Translations under genes and position numbers: made by a program
The notes under the pieces: model-generated
Told to the model about the DNA's origin: nothing
The model's input: only the letters and a program-made list of their open reading frames with translations
Database searches by the model: none
Shown: one piece after another, positions 1 to 11,136 of the stretch
Position numbering within the stretch: the first letter of the stretch is position 1
Layout: each line of letters opens with the position of its first letter
Source: Branchiostoma floridae
Taxonomy: Eukaryota; Chordata; Leptocardii; Amphioxiformes; Branchiostomatidae
Assembly: GCF_000003815.2 (NCBI RefSeq)
Contig: NC_049980.1
Coordinates: forward strand, 31,573,470-31,637,469
Length of the DNA: 64,000 nucleotides
Direction of reading: 5' to 3'

Positions 1-540
1 GATTTTAAAATTTCCCCGGACTTATATTGCAACGTCTCCTGCCTTCCGAGCTCGAATCGAAATGTTAAAATATGTCGGGGGCTCTGGGGGTGGACCCGGT
101 GGAGGCCAAAGCTATAACCATGTGTAATTTGATAAAAATTTCAAAATCAACCTAGCTTAGTCGGTTGGCAAAATTTTGCCGAAAAATGCAGGAAATAGCA
201 TTTAAGAGGGTCTTGATTTTAAAATTTTCCCGGGGGAGCATACCCCCGAAACCCCCCGGGATGCGTCGCGCCTTCGGCGCTCTATGTGCTGAAACAATAG
301 TTCAATCCCTCCATAAGAAATTTGCTGCCGCCGTCTCTGTGGCGGGCCGGGAACTCTAGATCCGCCTCCGTCAATTTACAGATGTCATGGACATTGTCCT
401 TGTCATTCCTCCGGGTTCTGGGCACCTTTTGCTTCTCAAAATGTCATTAGTCGGATATTTTCACCCATTGATATAACTACTCTAGCGCTGTATGAATAGG
501 AATGCACGTCAATGTTACTTAATTGTTATGCGTTGTAACT
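1..540. other. Gene-free flank with dispersed-repeat sequence
   Basis: No exon with credible coding content is visible. The phrase gattttaaaatttcccgg occurs near position 1 and again near 215. A GC-rich run of C and G blocks near 225-265 resembles dispersed lancelet repeats. The 64-codon open frame at 165-359 lies in this repeat and has no recognisable domain. Confidence 0.4.
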
Positions 541-545
541 CCTTC

Positions 546-637
546 TGAATTTACCGTTAAGCGTTAGCGGGCCTCCCGAATTTACCGTTAAGCGTTACCG
601 GGCCTCCTGAATTCACCGTTAAGCGTTACCAAGACCC
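546..637. repeat. 31-bp tandem repeat, three units
   Basis: Units begin at 546, 577 and 608. Each carries gaatttaccgttaagcgtta followed by a cgggcctcc-type tail. The third unit is altered at its 3' end and runs into CATGCAGACCCTC (about 641-653), the same terminal motif that ends the element at 2701-2900. This may therefore be the end of a related element. Confidence 0.8.
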
Positions 638-732
638 CCCCATGCAGACCCTCATCGCATACTGACCCGGAAATTTGTGATAGAAAGCAAGGAAAAAAAT
701 CGACGATGAACTAACAGCGGCCTTTACAAACC

Positions 733-2097
733 GGCAAACGCATCAGATCGCCCAAACTGTCGAAATTGCCCCTGAAATGGTCACAAACAATGTCAATGCG
801 GTTTCCATCGAAAATCACGTTGAGTGCCGGTACGCCGTCGGGTCCACAAAGCGGCAGGTCAAAGTACTGCAAGACATGGGGTTTGTCCGATGGGGGAAAG
901 CCAGAAAACATTAATGAAGTTGTCTGTTTCTTGTCAAAAAGAATGCCGTTTCCATTGGAAATCACGTCGAGTGCCGGTGGTTGGACCTGGCGTCGGCACC
1001 ACAAAAGAACCCACAGCGGCTCATCATCCGACAACACCGGGACGCAGACGCAGCTCTTTTATGCCTTTTATCAACGTCTATGCCGACTTCTTATTGTTAG
1101 ACAACTTCCTGTCCTCAATAAAAATGGGTCTCTAGTTGCCTTCTGTCTCATTCTTTTTGAGTTCATGGCCCAGTGCGCTACGTCCCTTATCACGTACAAG
1201 AAATTGATCCATGACTATTACTTCCGGGTCATCTACAAGGCATTTCCGCACGTCAGTGTGTAGCAAAAAGACGCCGGAGACTTTCTCTCATCTTTCCTGT
1301 CGAGACGCCAGTTCCCGAGTCCGAGCTGTTCTAGTCGCAGATAACTGTCAGGTAAGCAGTGTTGACTGTGTACGACTGTGTAACGATGTCGAAGTAACCA
1401 TTTTCCAATGGTATATAGTGTGTTGTTGGTATATAGTGTGTATAGTGCGCAGGGCGATGAATGTGTGACAAGAAGCATTCTTTACGTACTCAGTCTCAGG
1501 GAATTTGGGACATGCGTTGTCTTCCAAATTTAAAAGGTACAAAACTTCATCAAACGATACAATACAATTTAGAATCTTTATAACTTCTAACACAGTACAG
1601 GTGGTCGAGTCCTGCTCAGTGCCATTTTAACCCAGTAGCACACAAATAGGTTTTATAAAACCTCCTTGGTAAAATGCAGAAGATATGATGTCGCGTCTAA
1701 GCAGCGTCACTTCCCGGCGGCATTGTCTGTCAACTCGCGTCTTGCGAAGAAACAATGGTCGATCATATGCCGCTGGCGTCTTAGATAGTGGAAATCCGAC
1801 TTTCATGCAAACAACGCCTTTGTTAACCTCTTGAATCACAATCCACAGGACAGAAAATATGTTTATATTATTAGCTTGTACGTCCGCGAACGTACATGTA
1901 ACTTACTACTGAAGTTACTACAGAAGAAGCTTACTGCATCATGAGCACATGGTTTCTGTAAGTGCACGGTCACATAGGTCACGTGCGATCTCTGTGCGTC
2001 TCCTGAAAACTGCCTTGATACACCTCACCTCACCTCATCGGTCCCATAGCATAAATGATACACAAAATGCAAAATCCTATGGTATCAAAATACGGCG
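733..2097. repeat. Segmental duplication, copy 1 (partner 12192-13497)
   Basis: About 1.36 kb is nearly identical to 12192-13497 over most of its length, differing by scattered substitutions and small indels. The copy contains a whole ZNF-type first exon and part of its intron. Homology ends just before the zinc-finger relic at 2116. Left of 733, homology to the decayed copy at 7818-8000 continues back to about 655, so that copy descends from the longer form. Confidence 0.9.
1210..1351 (+). promoter_or_regulatory. Orphan ZNF-type promoter and noncoding first exon (module A)
   Basis: ACTTCCGG (ETS/GABP-type site) lies at 1220-1227, followed by a GCATTTCCG block and a conserved run ending in ATAACTGTCAG at 1351. 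The splice donor GTAAGC begins at 1352. The same exon precedes every intact ZNF gene in the window. Here the only downstream ZNF sequence before the next first exon is a 30-codon relic at 2116-2205. It is either an orphan promoter or one that splices into module B. The transcription start is not determinable from sequence alone. Confidence 0.7.
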
Positions 2098-2115
2098 AAC
2101 GCGCGACGCGTGTAG

Positions 2116-2205
2116 TTTAGTCAGCTGGGTCATCTAAAGACTCACATGCGAACTCACACAGGGGAGAAGCCCTACAAGTGTGAGGAGTGCAGTCTCAGTG
2201 AGTGA
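2116..2205 (+). pseudogene. Single C2H2 zinc-finger relic
   Basis: Thirty codons read [14 protein letters not shown], then a TGEKPYKC linker, then EECS, and stop at TGA (2203-2205) after SLSE. This is the helix and linker of one finger plus the first cysteine pair of the next. It matches the intact genes closely and is cut abruptly on both sides. It is the remains of the coding exon of module A, left after deletion rather than slow decay, since the surviving codons are still typical. Confidence 0.85.
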
Positions 2206-2263
2206 GTACCAGTTTATGAAGAGCCCTTCTGTTATATTCATTTATGTTATTTTGTTCAGTTAC

Positions 2264-2269
2264 AATAAA
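2264..2269 (+). terminator. Polyadenylation signal AATAAA, relic module A
   Basis: The hexamer sits in a gttacaataaagttt context followed by aacactgaag, the same tail that follows the intact ZNF genes (for example 23825 and 45028). It marks the old 3' end of the module whose fingers were lost. Confidence 0.6.
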
Positions 2270-2700
2270 GTTTCTTTGATATGATTTTATTTATTCGGCT
2301 TTTGTTATAACACTGAAGAAAACTTTATCTGTTTAATAGAGACCGGTTTACTGTTAACGACTAGAAATCAAACATTTTGGTACATGACCTTATTGCACCG
2401 TGCGAAAGGAAAACTACATCAAGTGTACACCACATTACCAAGGGTTGCTGATGCGCTGGATCTTATTGTAGACTCTAATTGATAGCACAAGAAATGAATC
2501 AAATGAAAGTAATTCGACATCCTTGTTTGAGTTATAACTGCATAATGGCCCACCACTCACCAAGCAGCGATTTCGGTCGGGTTAGTTTAGTTTGCGTTTT
2601 ATTTTGCACCCTTTCCATCGATTCTAAGCGTGCTTTACTAGTATTTAAAAGTGGCAAAGATTTAGAGGCAGTTAATCGAACGAAACCACAACCATTCTAT

Positions 2701-2900
2701 GAGGGTCTGCATGGGGGTCCCGACAACGATTTACGCTGAATTCAGAAGAACCCCTACGTATTACGCTAAATCAAAGAAGGCAATTACGCTAAAATTTGGT
2801 CGCCTCGCTACGAATTACGTACATAAGATGGTTCTCCCTACGAATTACGGGAAATAAAGTAGGCTGCCTACGCCTTACGTAAAAGAGCATGCAGACCCTC
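2701..2900. mobile_element. 200-bp inverted-repeat element (MITE-like)
   Basis: The perfect 13-bp terminal inverted repeat is GAGGGTCTGCATG at 2701-2713 and CATGCAGACCCTC at 2888-2900. The flanking hexamer TTCTAT is duplicated (2695-2700 and 2901-2906), a likely target-site duplication. The interior has repeated ttacgctaaa/acgaattacg phrases and no coding content. A second, less complete copy is at 28278-28470, and a possible end is at 641-653. The superfamily is not assignable from a 6-bp duplication alone. Confidence 0.8.
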
Positions 2901-3289
2901 TTCTATTCTTATTCCTCGAGCCGTTTTTGCTTTCGCGATAGGTTATGGCTACTTGATTACATCATGTATGAAATGATCATACATGTACTTAGCGGAAGGT
3001 TATGGTCGTTTGACTACATTATGGATTGTAAGATTACTAGTATACATGTACTTATATTTCTAAATCAATAATAAATGCGACGTGCATCTTAATTTCCATC
3101 TTGCAATTTACACCATTTTCTGGCTCACACCATGCCGCCTTGGTCCAAGATCAGCTGGAAAAAACATGAACACACGCTACGACAAACAAACAAAAATAGC
3201 TCATCTGTGAAAACGCGTAAATGCAGTATATATGTGATTTGACCATGTGATAAGAGAATCGTTTCAGACTACATTTTTTGTTCATGGCA

Positions 3290-3495
3290 TGACGTCATCC
3301 TTTCACCAGTAGACGGTCATCTTCTGCTTCTTGTGAGTAATCAGGTACAAGAAACTGTCGTGTACTTCCGGGTCATCACTAGGGCATTTCCGTTCGTTCT
3401 AGAGCGCGTGGAAAAGACAACGAAGATTTTCTCTCGTCTTCCTTTTGAGACGCCAGTTCCCGTTCTGAGGTGTTCTAATCGCAGATAACTGTCAG
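3290..3495 (+). promoter_or_regulatory. Promoter and noncoding first exon of the 17-finger gene (module B)
   Basis: A perfect CRE/ATF palindrome TGACGTCA is at 3290-3297 and an ETS-type ACTTCCGG at 3364-3371, 74 bp apart. The conserved exon ends at 3495 before GTAAGG. Spliced to the acceptor at 4989/4990, the reading frame of the zinc-finger ATG runs into an in-frame TAA in this exon (CTAATCGCAG context). The exon is therefore 5' UTR and the downstream ATG is the start. Confidence 0.8.
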
Positions 3496-4051
3496 GTAAG
3501 GAGTGTTGACGACTCTCTGTGTAAGGCTGTGTAGCGATTTCGAAGTACAGAACTACAAGTAACGATTTTCGACGGCTTTTTGTTGTTTCTTTATGCGTGT
3601 GGGGAGGGGGGCTCCCGGCTCGACGATGCATGAACGGATCAAGTCAACAAGGGTATAATTTAGACGACAAACAGAACTGCGCCCTACTCACCAAAATATT
3701 GTGTTAGAATTGATGATAATCTATGTTGTACTCATACTTACGTATGTTTGTGGCAAAATACATTTCTAGACAGAACGCTTGTCAGTACGTTAACGTTCGG
3801 TCCATCGGTCCCGGCCCAAGAATAATTTCGCCACAAAGAATTTCTCACAGATTTCTCACTGGCGCTTCAGGGTTCTACCCACCCAGCCTGTGAAATAGCT
3901 ACATGTATATAATTTGAAAGTAGCTTTTCAAAATTCGTAGCGTTTCTTTCCTTTTATGGATTGTGGTAAAAATTATGCTGAAAATTCGCTATGGTTTTCC
4001 GTCCAGATGGCGTCACTTTTGCCGGCCGCATTGTCTGTTGAATGAACAAAG

Positions 4052-4208
4052 CCTCCATAGCTGGCTGTCTGGGCCTTTTGTTGGCTTTTTGCTGATGGCT
4101 TCTTTTTGTACTGGGTCGTTTGTACAGCCGACCGGTTGTACAAAATCAAGACATCGGCAAAATGTGTATTTTAAGCTCACAAAATGCCCAGAGAGCTTGC
4201 TATGGAGG
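4052..4208. repeat. 157-bp imperfect hairpin element
   Basis: CCTCCATAGC at 4052-4061 is inverted as GCTATGGAGG at 4199-4208, and the arms extend inward imperfectly (ctgtctgggccttttg against cacaaaatgcccagag). A related copy lies at about 19820-20030, in the intron of another module. It is intronic in the 17-finger gene. Confidence 0.65.
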
Positions 4209-4212
4209 CTAT

Positions 4213-4350
4213 TAGTCTCCAATCAGAGGTTTGGTTCCAGCTGCTTTTTAACATTTGTTTATGCGTTTTTGTCGGGATTTCTACTTTGTATTGTTTTCTT
4301 GACGTCTCACGGCATCGAGAAAACAATACAAAGTAGAAATTCCGACAAAA
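4213..4350. mobile_element. Fold-back MITE fragment of the CTCCAAGCAGAGGT family
   Basis: Arms of 33 nt at 4267-4299 and 4318-4350 pair with one mismatch, giving a near-perfect hairpin with an 18-nt loop. The left end resembles the element at 20356 (tctcc, cagaggtt, then gctttttaac and tttatgcgttttt). The right terminal repeat is not recognisable, so it is probably truncated. Confidence 0.7.
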
Positions 4351-4999
4351 CCTAAAAAAAAACGTCAAATTGTCAAACCCGAATATCACCCTAGTCAGTT
4401 TACACAACTAGTAACCAGGATGATACTCGTATGGGAGTCACAGTAATCTAACTAGGATGATACTCCCTTTTACGCAGGCTAGAAACTGTCATACTGAAAG
4501 ATTCAAAGTCAACGACGTCTTTCAAATAGGGTAAAGATTTTCTGGATGAACGTTATTATTAAGAAAATCCAAGATTCCCCCAGAGAATGAAACAATAACG
4601 CTCATTCAGTTGCGTTAGCTAGTCTCCAAGCAGACCTGTCAATTGGAGGGGAAAAAAGAGAAGAATTTGGCCAAATAGGGACATGTAAGATGCCATGGGA
4701 TGTCAGTCTTCTGCAGTCTATCCAGCTGGTCAGTTCACTCATTGGTCAATTAGCCCCCTACTAGGTGTTTATTCCTAACTTGGCCAGAGTCCCCCTTTAC
4801 CATTCGGCCAGACCGGAGTCTGGTCGAGACTATGCTTTGATGTAATCATTCAAACGGATCCATTGTTTGTAGCATGACCGTAGTGTACTGTAGTGTCTAT
4901 TATAACATTCTCATATGCTGCAAAGTAATAAATGAAAAATACCATTGACAAATTTTAATTCTTTCCATTTTTGTCTTCACTTGTTATAGAAGTGACCAG

Positions 5000-6487
5000 A
5001 TGGAGAAAACAACGTGCTGCCGTAATGACGTAAGCAGAGGTTCGGTTGGAGGGTTTGTCAACACTCTTCATAGGTGTGAGGAGTGCAGCAAGCAGTTCAG
5101 TACAGCGCATAATCTGAAGATTCACCTGCGGACTCACACAGGGGAGAAACCTTACAGATGCGAGGAGTGCAGCAAGCAGTTCAGTCAGCTCAGTAGTCTG
5201 AAAAGTCACATGCGGACTCACTCAGGCGAGAAACCCTACAAATGTGAGGAGTGCAGCAGGCGGTTCAGTACATCAAGTAGTCTGAAGAGGCACATACGGA
5301 CTCACACAGGGGAGAAACCTTACACGTGTGAGCAGTGCAACAGGCAGTTCGTTGAGCTGGGTGATCTGAAGAAACACATGCGGACTCACACTGGGGAGAA
5401 ACCCTACAAGTGCGAAGTGTGCAGCACGCACTTCAGTGAGTTGAGTAAACTGAAGAGACACATGCGCACTCACACGGGGGAAAAACCCTACAGTTGTCAG
5501 GAGTGCAGCAAGCAGTTCAGTACACGAAGTAAACTAAAGGAACACATGCGCACCCACACAGGGGAGAAACCCTACAAGTGTGAGGAGTGCAGCAAGCAGT
5601 TCAGTAAGCTTAACCATCTGAAAACACATATGAGGACACACACAGGAGAGAAACCCTACAGGTGTGAGGAGTGCAGCAAGCAATTCACTCTTCTTCACAA
5701 TCTCAAGACACACATGCGGACACACACAGGTGTGAAACGTTACAAGTGTAATGAATGCAGCAAGCAGTTTAGTACACAGGGTAATCTTAAGAAGCACATG
5801 CATGCTCACACAGGTGAGAAACCCTACAAGTGTAAGGAATGCAGCAAACAATTCATTCGGCTTGACCATCTCAAGAGACACATGATGACTCACTCAGGGG
5901 ACAAACCCTACCAGTGTGAGGAGTGCAGCAAGCAGTTCAGTGAGCTCGGTAATCTGAAGAAACACCTGCGAACTCACACCGGAGAGAAACCCTACAGGTG
6001 TGAGGAGTGCAGCAAGCAGTTCAGTCAGCTTGAACATCTGAAGAAACACATGCGGACTCACACAGGAGAGAAACCCTACAGGTGTGAGGAGTGCAGCAGG
6101 CAGTTTAGTCAGTTGGGTCCTCTGAAATGTCACATGCGGACTCACACAGGGGAAAAATCCTACAGGTGTGAGGAGTGCAACAGGCAGTTCAGTGAGTTGA
6201 GTAATTTGAAGAGACATATAAGGACGCACACAGGGGAGAAGCCCTACAAGTGTGAGGAGTGCAGCAGACAGTTTAGCGAGCTGGGTAGTCTGAAGACTCA
6301 CATGCGCACCCACACAGGGGAGAAGCCCTACAGTTGTGAGAAGTGCAGCAAGCAGTTCACTCAGCTGGGTAACCTGAAGACTCACATGCGGACTCACACA
6401 GGGGAGAAAACTTACAGGTGTGAGGCTTGCAGTAAACAGTTCCCCCGGCTGGATAGTCTGAAGAAACACATGAAAACACACCTGTGA
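5000..6487 (+). CDS. C2H2 zinc-finger protein, 17 fingers
   Basis: The complete 495-residue product is encoded in one exon starting at the acceptor ttgttatag|aag (exon from 4990). The leader of about 25 residues ([13 protein letters not shown]) is followed by 17 tandem C2H2 fingers of 28 residues with TGEKPY-type linkers. No KRAB, SCAN, BTB or ZAD domain is present. Most fingers follow [21 protein letters not shown], and the variable residues fall at helix positions -1, 3 and 6, which read DNA in this family. Fingers 8 to 9 have an altered linker (TGVKRY). The protein ends MKTHL then TGA. It is expected to be a nuclear sequence-specific DNA-binding protein; target and partner are unknown. This start is chosen because the spliced leader has an upstream in-frame stop. 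Confidence 0.93.
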   Translation: MEKTTCCRNDVSRGSVGGFVNTLHRCEECSKQFSTAHNLKIHLRTHTGEKPYRCEECSKQFSQLSSLKSHMRTHSGEKPYKCEECSRRFSTSSSLKRHIRTHTGEKPYTCEQCNRQFVELGDLKKHMRTHTGEKPYKCEVCSTHFSELSKLKRHMRTHTGEKPYSCQECSKQFSTRSKLKEHMRTHTGEKPYKCEECSKQFSKLNHLKTHMRTHTGEKPYRCEECSKQFTLLHNLKTHMRTHTGVKRYKCNECSKQFSTQGNLKKHMHAHTGEKPYKCKECSKQFIRLDHLKRHMMTHSGDKPYQCEECSKQFSELGNLKKHLRTHTGEKPYRCEECSKQFSQLEHLKKHMRTHTGEKPYRCEECSRQFSQLGPLKCHMRTHTGEKSYRCEECNRQFSELSNLKRHIRTHTGEKPYKCEECSRQFSELGSLKTHMRTHTGEKPYSCEKCSKQFTQLGNLKTHMRTHTGEKTYRCEACSKQFPRLDSLKKHMKTHL

Positions 6488-7213
6488 CAAATTTCTTAGA
6501 AGGACGGACGTGAAATAAGACACTAGCATCGCATGTACGCCACAAACGACTTGTTAAATTTTGCTCCATGCTACAGTCTTACCTTCAGCGATTGTGTCGA
6601 TTCCAGACGGTAATGCATAACTGATATTTACTATTGCATTGTATACTACACTCAGCCCATTAAGGTTTTTTTTCATTAAGTTTTTAAGAATATGGTATAA
6701 GTTTTAAGACAAACCCCCTTGAATCCCCTTGTTTTCTCATGAGATCCTTTTCGGTAGCTGTAAAGATGATACAGGGTTATGTTCATTCCGGTTGTAACTA
6801 CGGATGTAATTGCAGCATTTTAGAACGCTCTGTAGCATCTGTTATTCTAGCTGTGGTTACAGGGTTACAAACTAATTTTGATGTTTATACAGGTAGCGAT
6901 GTTTGTACGTCTCCTGTATGTGCTTCTGTATTCATCTTTAAGAACATGCTATGTTGCAACTAGTTCGATGTTACAGTTAATCCACTAACTGTTAATTGAG
7001 TTAACACATTGTTATATACATTTATAGCCCTTCTACTACATTTGTGTATGTTATTAATTCTGTTACAGTTCAGGTTTATTGTAGCATTTACGATAAGCTT
7101 TCTGTTATTGTAGCTGTAGATATAGTAGGCATAGGTTACAAACTTATCTTGATGTTGGTATATGTAAGGTATTAGTAGATCTCTTGTATGTGCCCGTCGC
7201 TCTAGGGATATGA

Positions 7214-7219
7214 AATAAA
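7214..7219 (+). terminator. Polyadenylation signal of the 17-finger gene
   Basis: AATAAA is followed by gtttgtttttgttttgtcac. The 3' region from about 6740 to here is nearly the same as the 3' region of the 10-finger gene (about 26515-27042), showing that the whole gene unit including its tail was duplicated. The repeat TGTAGCTGTAGATATAGTAG occurs upstream. Confidence 0.7.
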
Positions 7220-7817
7220 GTTTGTTTTTGTTTTGTCACAACATTGAAGGGAGTCGATTCATTTATGACAGACGTGCAAACTTTTGTTTACAACCCTAGA
7301 AGTTTTGGGCAGATAACCTTGGTACATCACGCAAAAGGAAAACTACATAGATTGTGGACAGGACTGATATTATAAAGGGTCGATGGCATGTGGATTCCTT
7401 CAATTTTTTTTACACAAACGAAAGTAATTTGCCGTTCTAGTTGGAGTCACACGATTAACAGATTTCGATCAGTGTCATTTATTCTCAGTAGCCTTTTCTT
7501 ATGATTCTATGTTTCCCCGGTAGTGGTGGAGATCAAGAAGGAGGTAACTAATTTCACGTGTTTAAATCGCACCCCAAATACTCCTTAATTGTCTTATGCC
7601 CTCGAGTCATTTTGATTTCAAAGTCTTCTAGCGTTTGGTTATAACATATATATGGCACCATATTTATATTTCTAACTCTGTTGCAAATACGACACGCAAC
7701 TTGATACTATTCTAATCTCTACAGCTATAATTCATACAGCTAGATTAGACACTAACACGGCCATTGGCATAAATCTGGGATTTGCACAAGATTCTTAAAA
7801 CCCAGACTGTATGGTCA

Positions 7818-8000
7818 CATCGCATACTGACCCGGAAATATGTGATAGAAAGCAAGGAAATCGCAATTGAGCTAACATCGGTCTTTACAAACCATTAGAT
7901 CGCCCCAACTGTCGGAATTGGCGCCAATGAAATGGCCACAAAACAATGAATGCAGTTTCCATGGAAAATCACGTTGAGTACTGACGCCGACGGTTCCGCG
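7818..8000. repeat. Decayed third copy of the 733/12192 duplication
   Basis: The sequence from catactgacccggaaat to aaatcacgttgagt aligns with 655-845, with several indels and substitutions. No first exon follows it, so the copy is truncated. Confidence 0.75.
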
Positions 8001-9300
8001 CGGCGGCGGCAATTCACCACATGGCCAGAGAATTTCTATATCTTAAGTTTGCGAAATCCATGTTTAATTCTTCCACTTTTCGAAGCTAGTTGCCAGCTAC
8101 ACGTAATGAAGTTCACAACAGAAGTTTAAAAGGAGGGCTCGAGCTTAGCATACCTTTTGCCAGATATGATAGGTACAAAAACAGTGCTATTCCATACTTG
8201 TCCGCACTCTTAAATACTGATTTATGTGTAAATGGATGTATGTATTATTCATTTGAGTTTTGAAGACCACCGCTTCTCGGAAAGCCGCACGTTAACACTA
8301 GCGTGTCCACTTCAGATGGACGCCGGATGATCTCAGCAGGGAACATCCCCAATCTGTCCTGACTCAGTAGGTTGTAAAGATGAGTCAACGGGAAGGAATC
8401 ATCTCCTTCTGTCTTATAAATAGATAACGTCCGTCGTTAGTGACACTTTGCTCTCAGATGCTAAGCACGCAGCAACGCTTCGCAATTTGTTCTGCACCCT
8501 AATCCCACCCGACCCTAATATCTGTTAGTCAATCCATTGTATTGCCTTCTTTCTTTGTCATAGTTGTTTGCGACAATAATGATCTTAGTAAAAATCGTAT
8601 GTGTTCATGAATGAACTGTTTGTAGATGAAACGTCTGTTGTACGTACTAATGTAATGTGTAAAAGAGCTTTAGGATAGTATTGTACTGACATACTCCTTG
8701 TATAGATAGATATCTTTGTGTCCGGGAGAACTTTTGTTTGTGTGAAAATAAAACTCCCAGTGTTTGATGCCCCAAAGCTGCCTTTGTACATTATTGCATA
8801 CTATAGGCTAGACTATGAGATACCCTAGGATTCAAAAGCCTGTTTATAATGTCAAATTACTACTACATGGAAATGTTGATTACTGCTAATGTTAGCCTTG
8901 GTGTCGACTGTTGTTAAGCATGTTATGTTGTATGTGTTAAGATTTTGGGTGGAAGAACGACGGAAATGTGAAATTTTCAGAATTTTTCTTTGATCTAATT
9001 TTGCACGGTGGGGTTGTGTACCTAACATGTTTCGTGACCGGACCCGGTTTCTCTTATTATCTTTTGGCTATACATGTAGCCAACAGAATTTTGCAAACAG
9101 TAAATTGTCGGCGCTCTACGACGATTTACATATTTTAATCGTCAAACGTATTTTGTGAGCAGAAAATTATGATTTCATTATAAGGATTTTCTTATTCCAT
9201 CATTTAATCTAAAAACCTGAAGTTTTGTCAACTTTTAAGTATACGTTGACAACATTGTCATCTATCAGACAATATCTATCTATCATTTATCTGGTTTTCA
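8001..9300. other. Gene-free spacer
   Basis: AT-rich single-copy-looking sequence. Open frames are under 70 codons and no splice-framed domain or repeat family could be recognised. It lies between the 3' end of module B and the low-complexity block at 9.6 kb. Confidence 0.4.
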
Positions 9301-9587
9301 TTTGATTTATTTTGTTCAGGTGTCCCAGATGTTCAGGTTCGGACCTGTACCTAAACAATCCTGTGGGTACTGGTACAGGACAGCTATACTAGGTACACAG
9401 CCCCGGTACCCAGGGTACCCTGGTGTGCCACTCGTCCTCCCGAAAGGGCCCGCTGAAAAAAAAGGGGGGGGGGTCTCAGATGTCAGTCGGCTGTTCCAAA
9501 TTAGGCCCTCCTCCGGATTGGTTCGAGGCTCCGAGCTGCGGACAACAGTCGGACATTGGGCTCCAAAGTCGGTCTGTTGTTCGCTGT

Positions 9588-10010
9588 GACTCTTCTATCC
9601 CCTCCCTATCCTCTACCCTCCTCTGTCTACTGTTTGTGTCTCTTCTATCCCGTCTCTTTCTGCTGTCAGTGCCTCTCATGTCTCATTTCTATCTTCTATC
9701 CTCCTCTATTTGTTACTTCTACCCCCTCTCTATCCTCTACCGCCCTCTGCCTGCTGTTTATGTCTCTTCTATCCACTCTCTATCCTCTACGTATACCCTC
9801 CTCTGCCTGCTGTTTATGTCTCTTCTATCCACTCTCTATCCTCTACGTATACCCTCCTCTATCTGCTGTTTGTGTCTCTTATATTCCCTCCCTATCCTCT
9901 ACCCTCTTCTGTCTGCTGTTTGTGTCTCTTATGTTCCCTCCCTACTAGTACTCTACCTTCCTCTGTCTGCTGGATCTATCCCATCCCCTCTCTACCCTCT
10001 CCTATCTGCT
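9588..10010. repeat. Pyrimidine-rich minisatellite
   Basis: Repeated units on the theme tctcttctatccactctctatcctctac, then ccctcctctgcctgctgtttatg, of about 50-65 bp with length variation. The strand asymmetry (almost no G) leaves several frames open for over 100 codons. Those frames encode only low-complexity repeats and are not treated as genes. Confidence 0.85.
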
Positions 10011-10028
10011 CAGCGGTTCGCTGTCTCA

Positions 10029-10078
10029 CACACAGCACACGCACCCCAACATACATAAGCACACATACAGGCACATAG

Positions 10079-10145
<67 letters not shown>

Positions 10146-10174
10146 CACATAGGCACAGACACACCCATACACAT

Positions 10175-10216
<42 letters not shown>

Positions 10217-10375
10217 TACATACATACATACACAGATATAACACATAAAACACATAGACAGTGCATGTCACAAGCAGGATACACACCACTCACATAGGCA
10301 CATAAATACACTCATATCACACACACATACACACACAAACACACACACACACACATTACACACAGGGCACACGTA
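10029..10375. repeat. CA microsatellite cluster
   Basis: Long runs of (CA)n with interspersed cacatag and a catacatacata stretch, directly downstream of the pyrimidine-rich minisatellite. Alternating purine-pyrimidine sequence of this length can form Z-DNA. Confidence 0.95.
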
Positions 10376-10516
10376 ACACGCAGGGCACACATCAATTTCC
10401 TTTTTGTTTCTTTGTTTTTGTGTTTGTTTGTTGTCTGGGCCTTGAGTCAACCCGGGGGAGGACAACGACAAGCTGCTTCCCAGCCGATAGACCTGTGGCC
10501 AGGCGAGCCCTCGGGA

Positions 10517-10626
10517 GGACTAGTGACGCACCAGGGTTGGACTAGTGACACACTAGTGTTGGACTAGTGACACACCAGGGTTGGACTAGTGACACACCAT
10601 GGTTGGACTAGTGACACACCAGGGTT
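10517..10626. repeat. 22-bp tandem repeat, five units
   Basis: The unit GGACTAGTGACACACCAGGG plus TT starts at 10517, 10539, 10561, 10583 and 10605, with one or a few substitutions per unit. It has no coding role that can be seen. Confidence 0.9.
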
Positions 10627-11136
10627 AGACGGGCTTTGTGCAGTTATATTACCCATCTGGGTGGGATTGAACTGGTCAGATGGATTGAATATATAGATAT
10701 GCATTTTAAGTTTTTAAATTCAAATTTGAATTTTTATATCTTTAATTTTCAATTTTTTAGATAGTCTGTCTTTGGACATTTTGCCATGTTTTCTCCATTT
10801 TTTCTTGATTCTGCCAGGATTTTAGCCAACGCTTTTTAGGCAGTTAAAGCTTTTCAAATATTTGAAAAGAAATGTTACGAAAAAAACGAAAGTCAGAGTA
10901 GTTGGAATGTCTCTCCGCTGTATCCTTGTTGATCTGCTACTTTCCTGACTGGGGAGATGAGAGGCTGAAGGGGTACTTGGCTTTCCACTAGGTTCGGTCA
11001 ACTTCTGTCAACATCTTAAGGAAATTTCAAATAATATTATATGATAACACACTTTCCTGTGTCTGAAAATTACCTAGTAATCTTTTCTTCAGAAAGTTAC
11101 TCTTTATAATCACTTATGCCAAAAACAGCCTGTCAT

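Noticed and set aside
711..1263. Candidate genes in the duplicated block (minus 711-1037, plus 766-1263 and their copies at 12 kb)
   Set aside because: Substitutions between copies are mostly nonsynonymous in both directions and no known domain is visible; the block is promoter-proximal repeat DNA.
4955..5221. Possibility that the array is a polyprotein or that first exons encode an N-terminal domain
   Set aside because: In-frame TAA or TAG codons in the first exons lie upstream of the ZNF ATG when spliced, and no long frame exists in the first-exon blocks.
9302..10078. Plus-strand frames of 95-211 codons rich in Ser, Leu and Pro
   Set aside because: They are produced by a pyrimidine-rich minisatellite; the repetitive content and overlapping frames indicate no gene.
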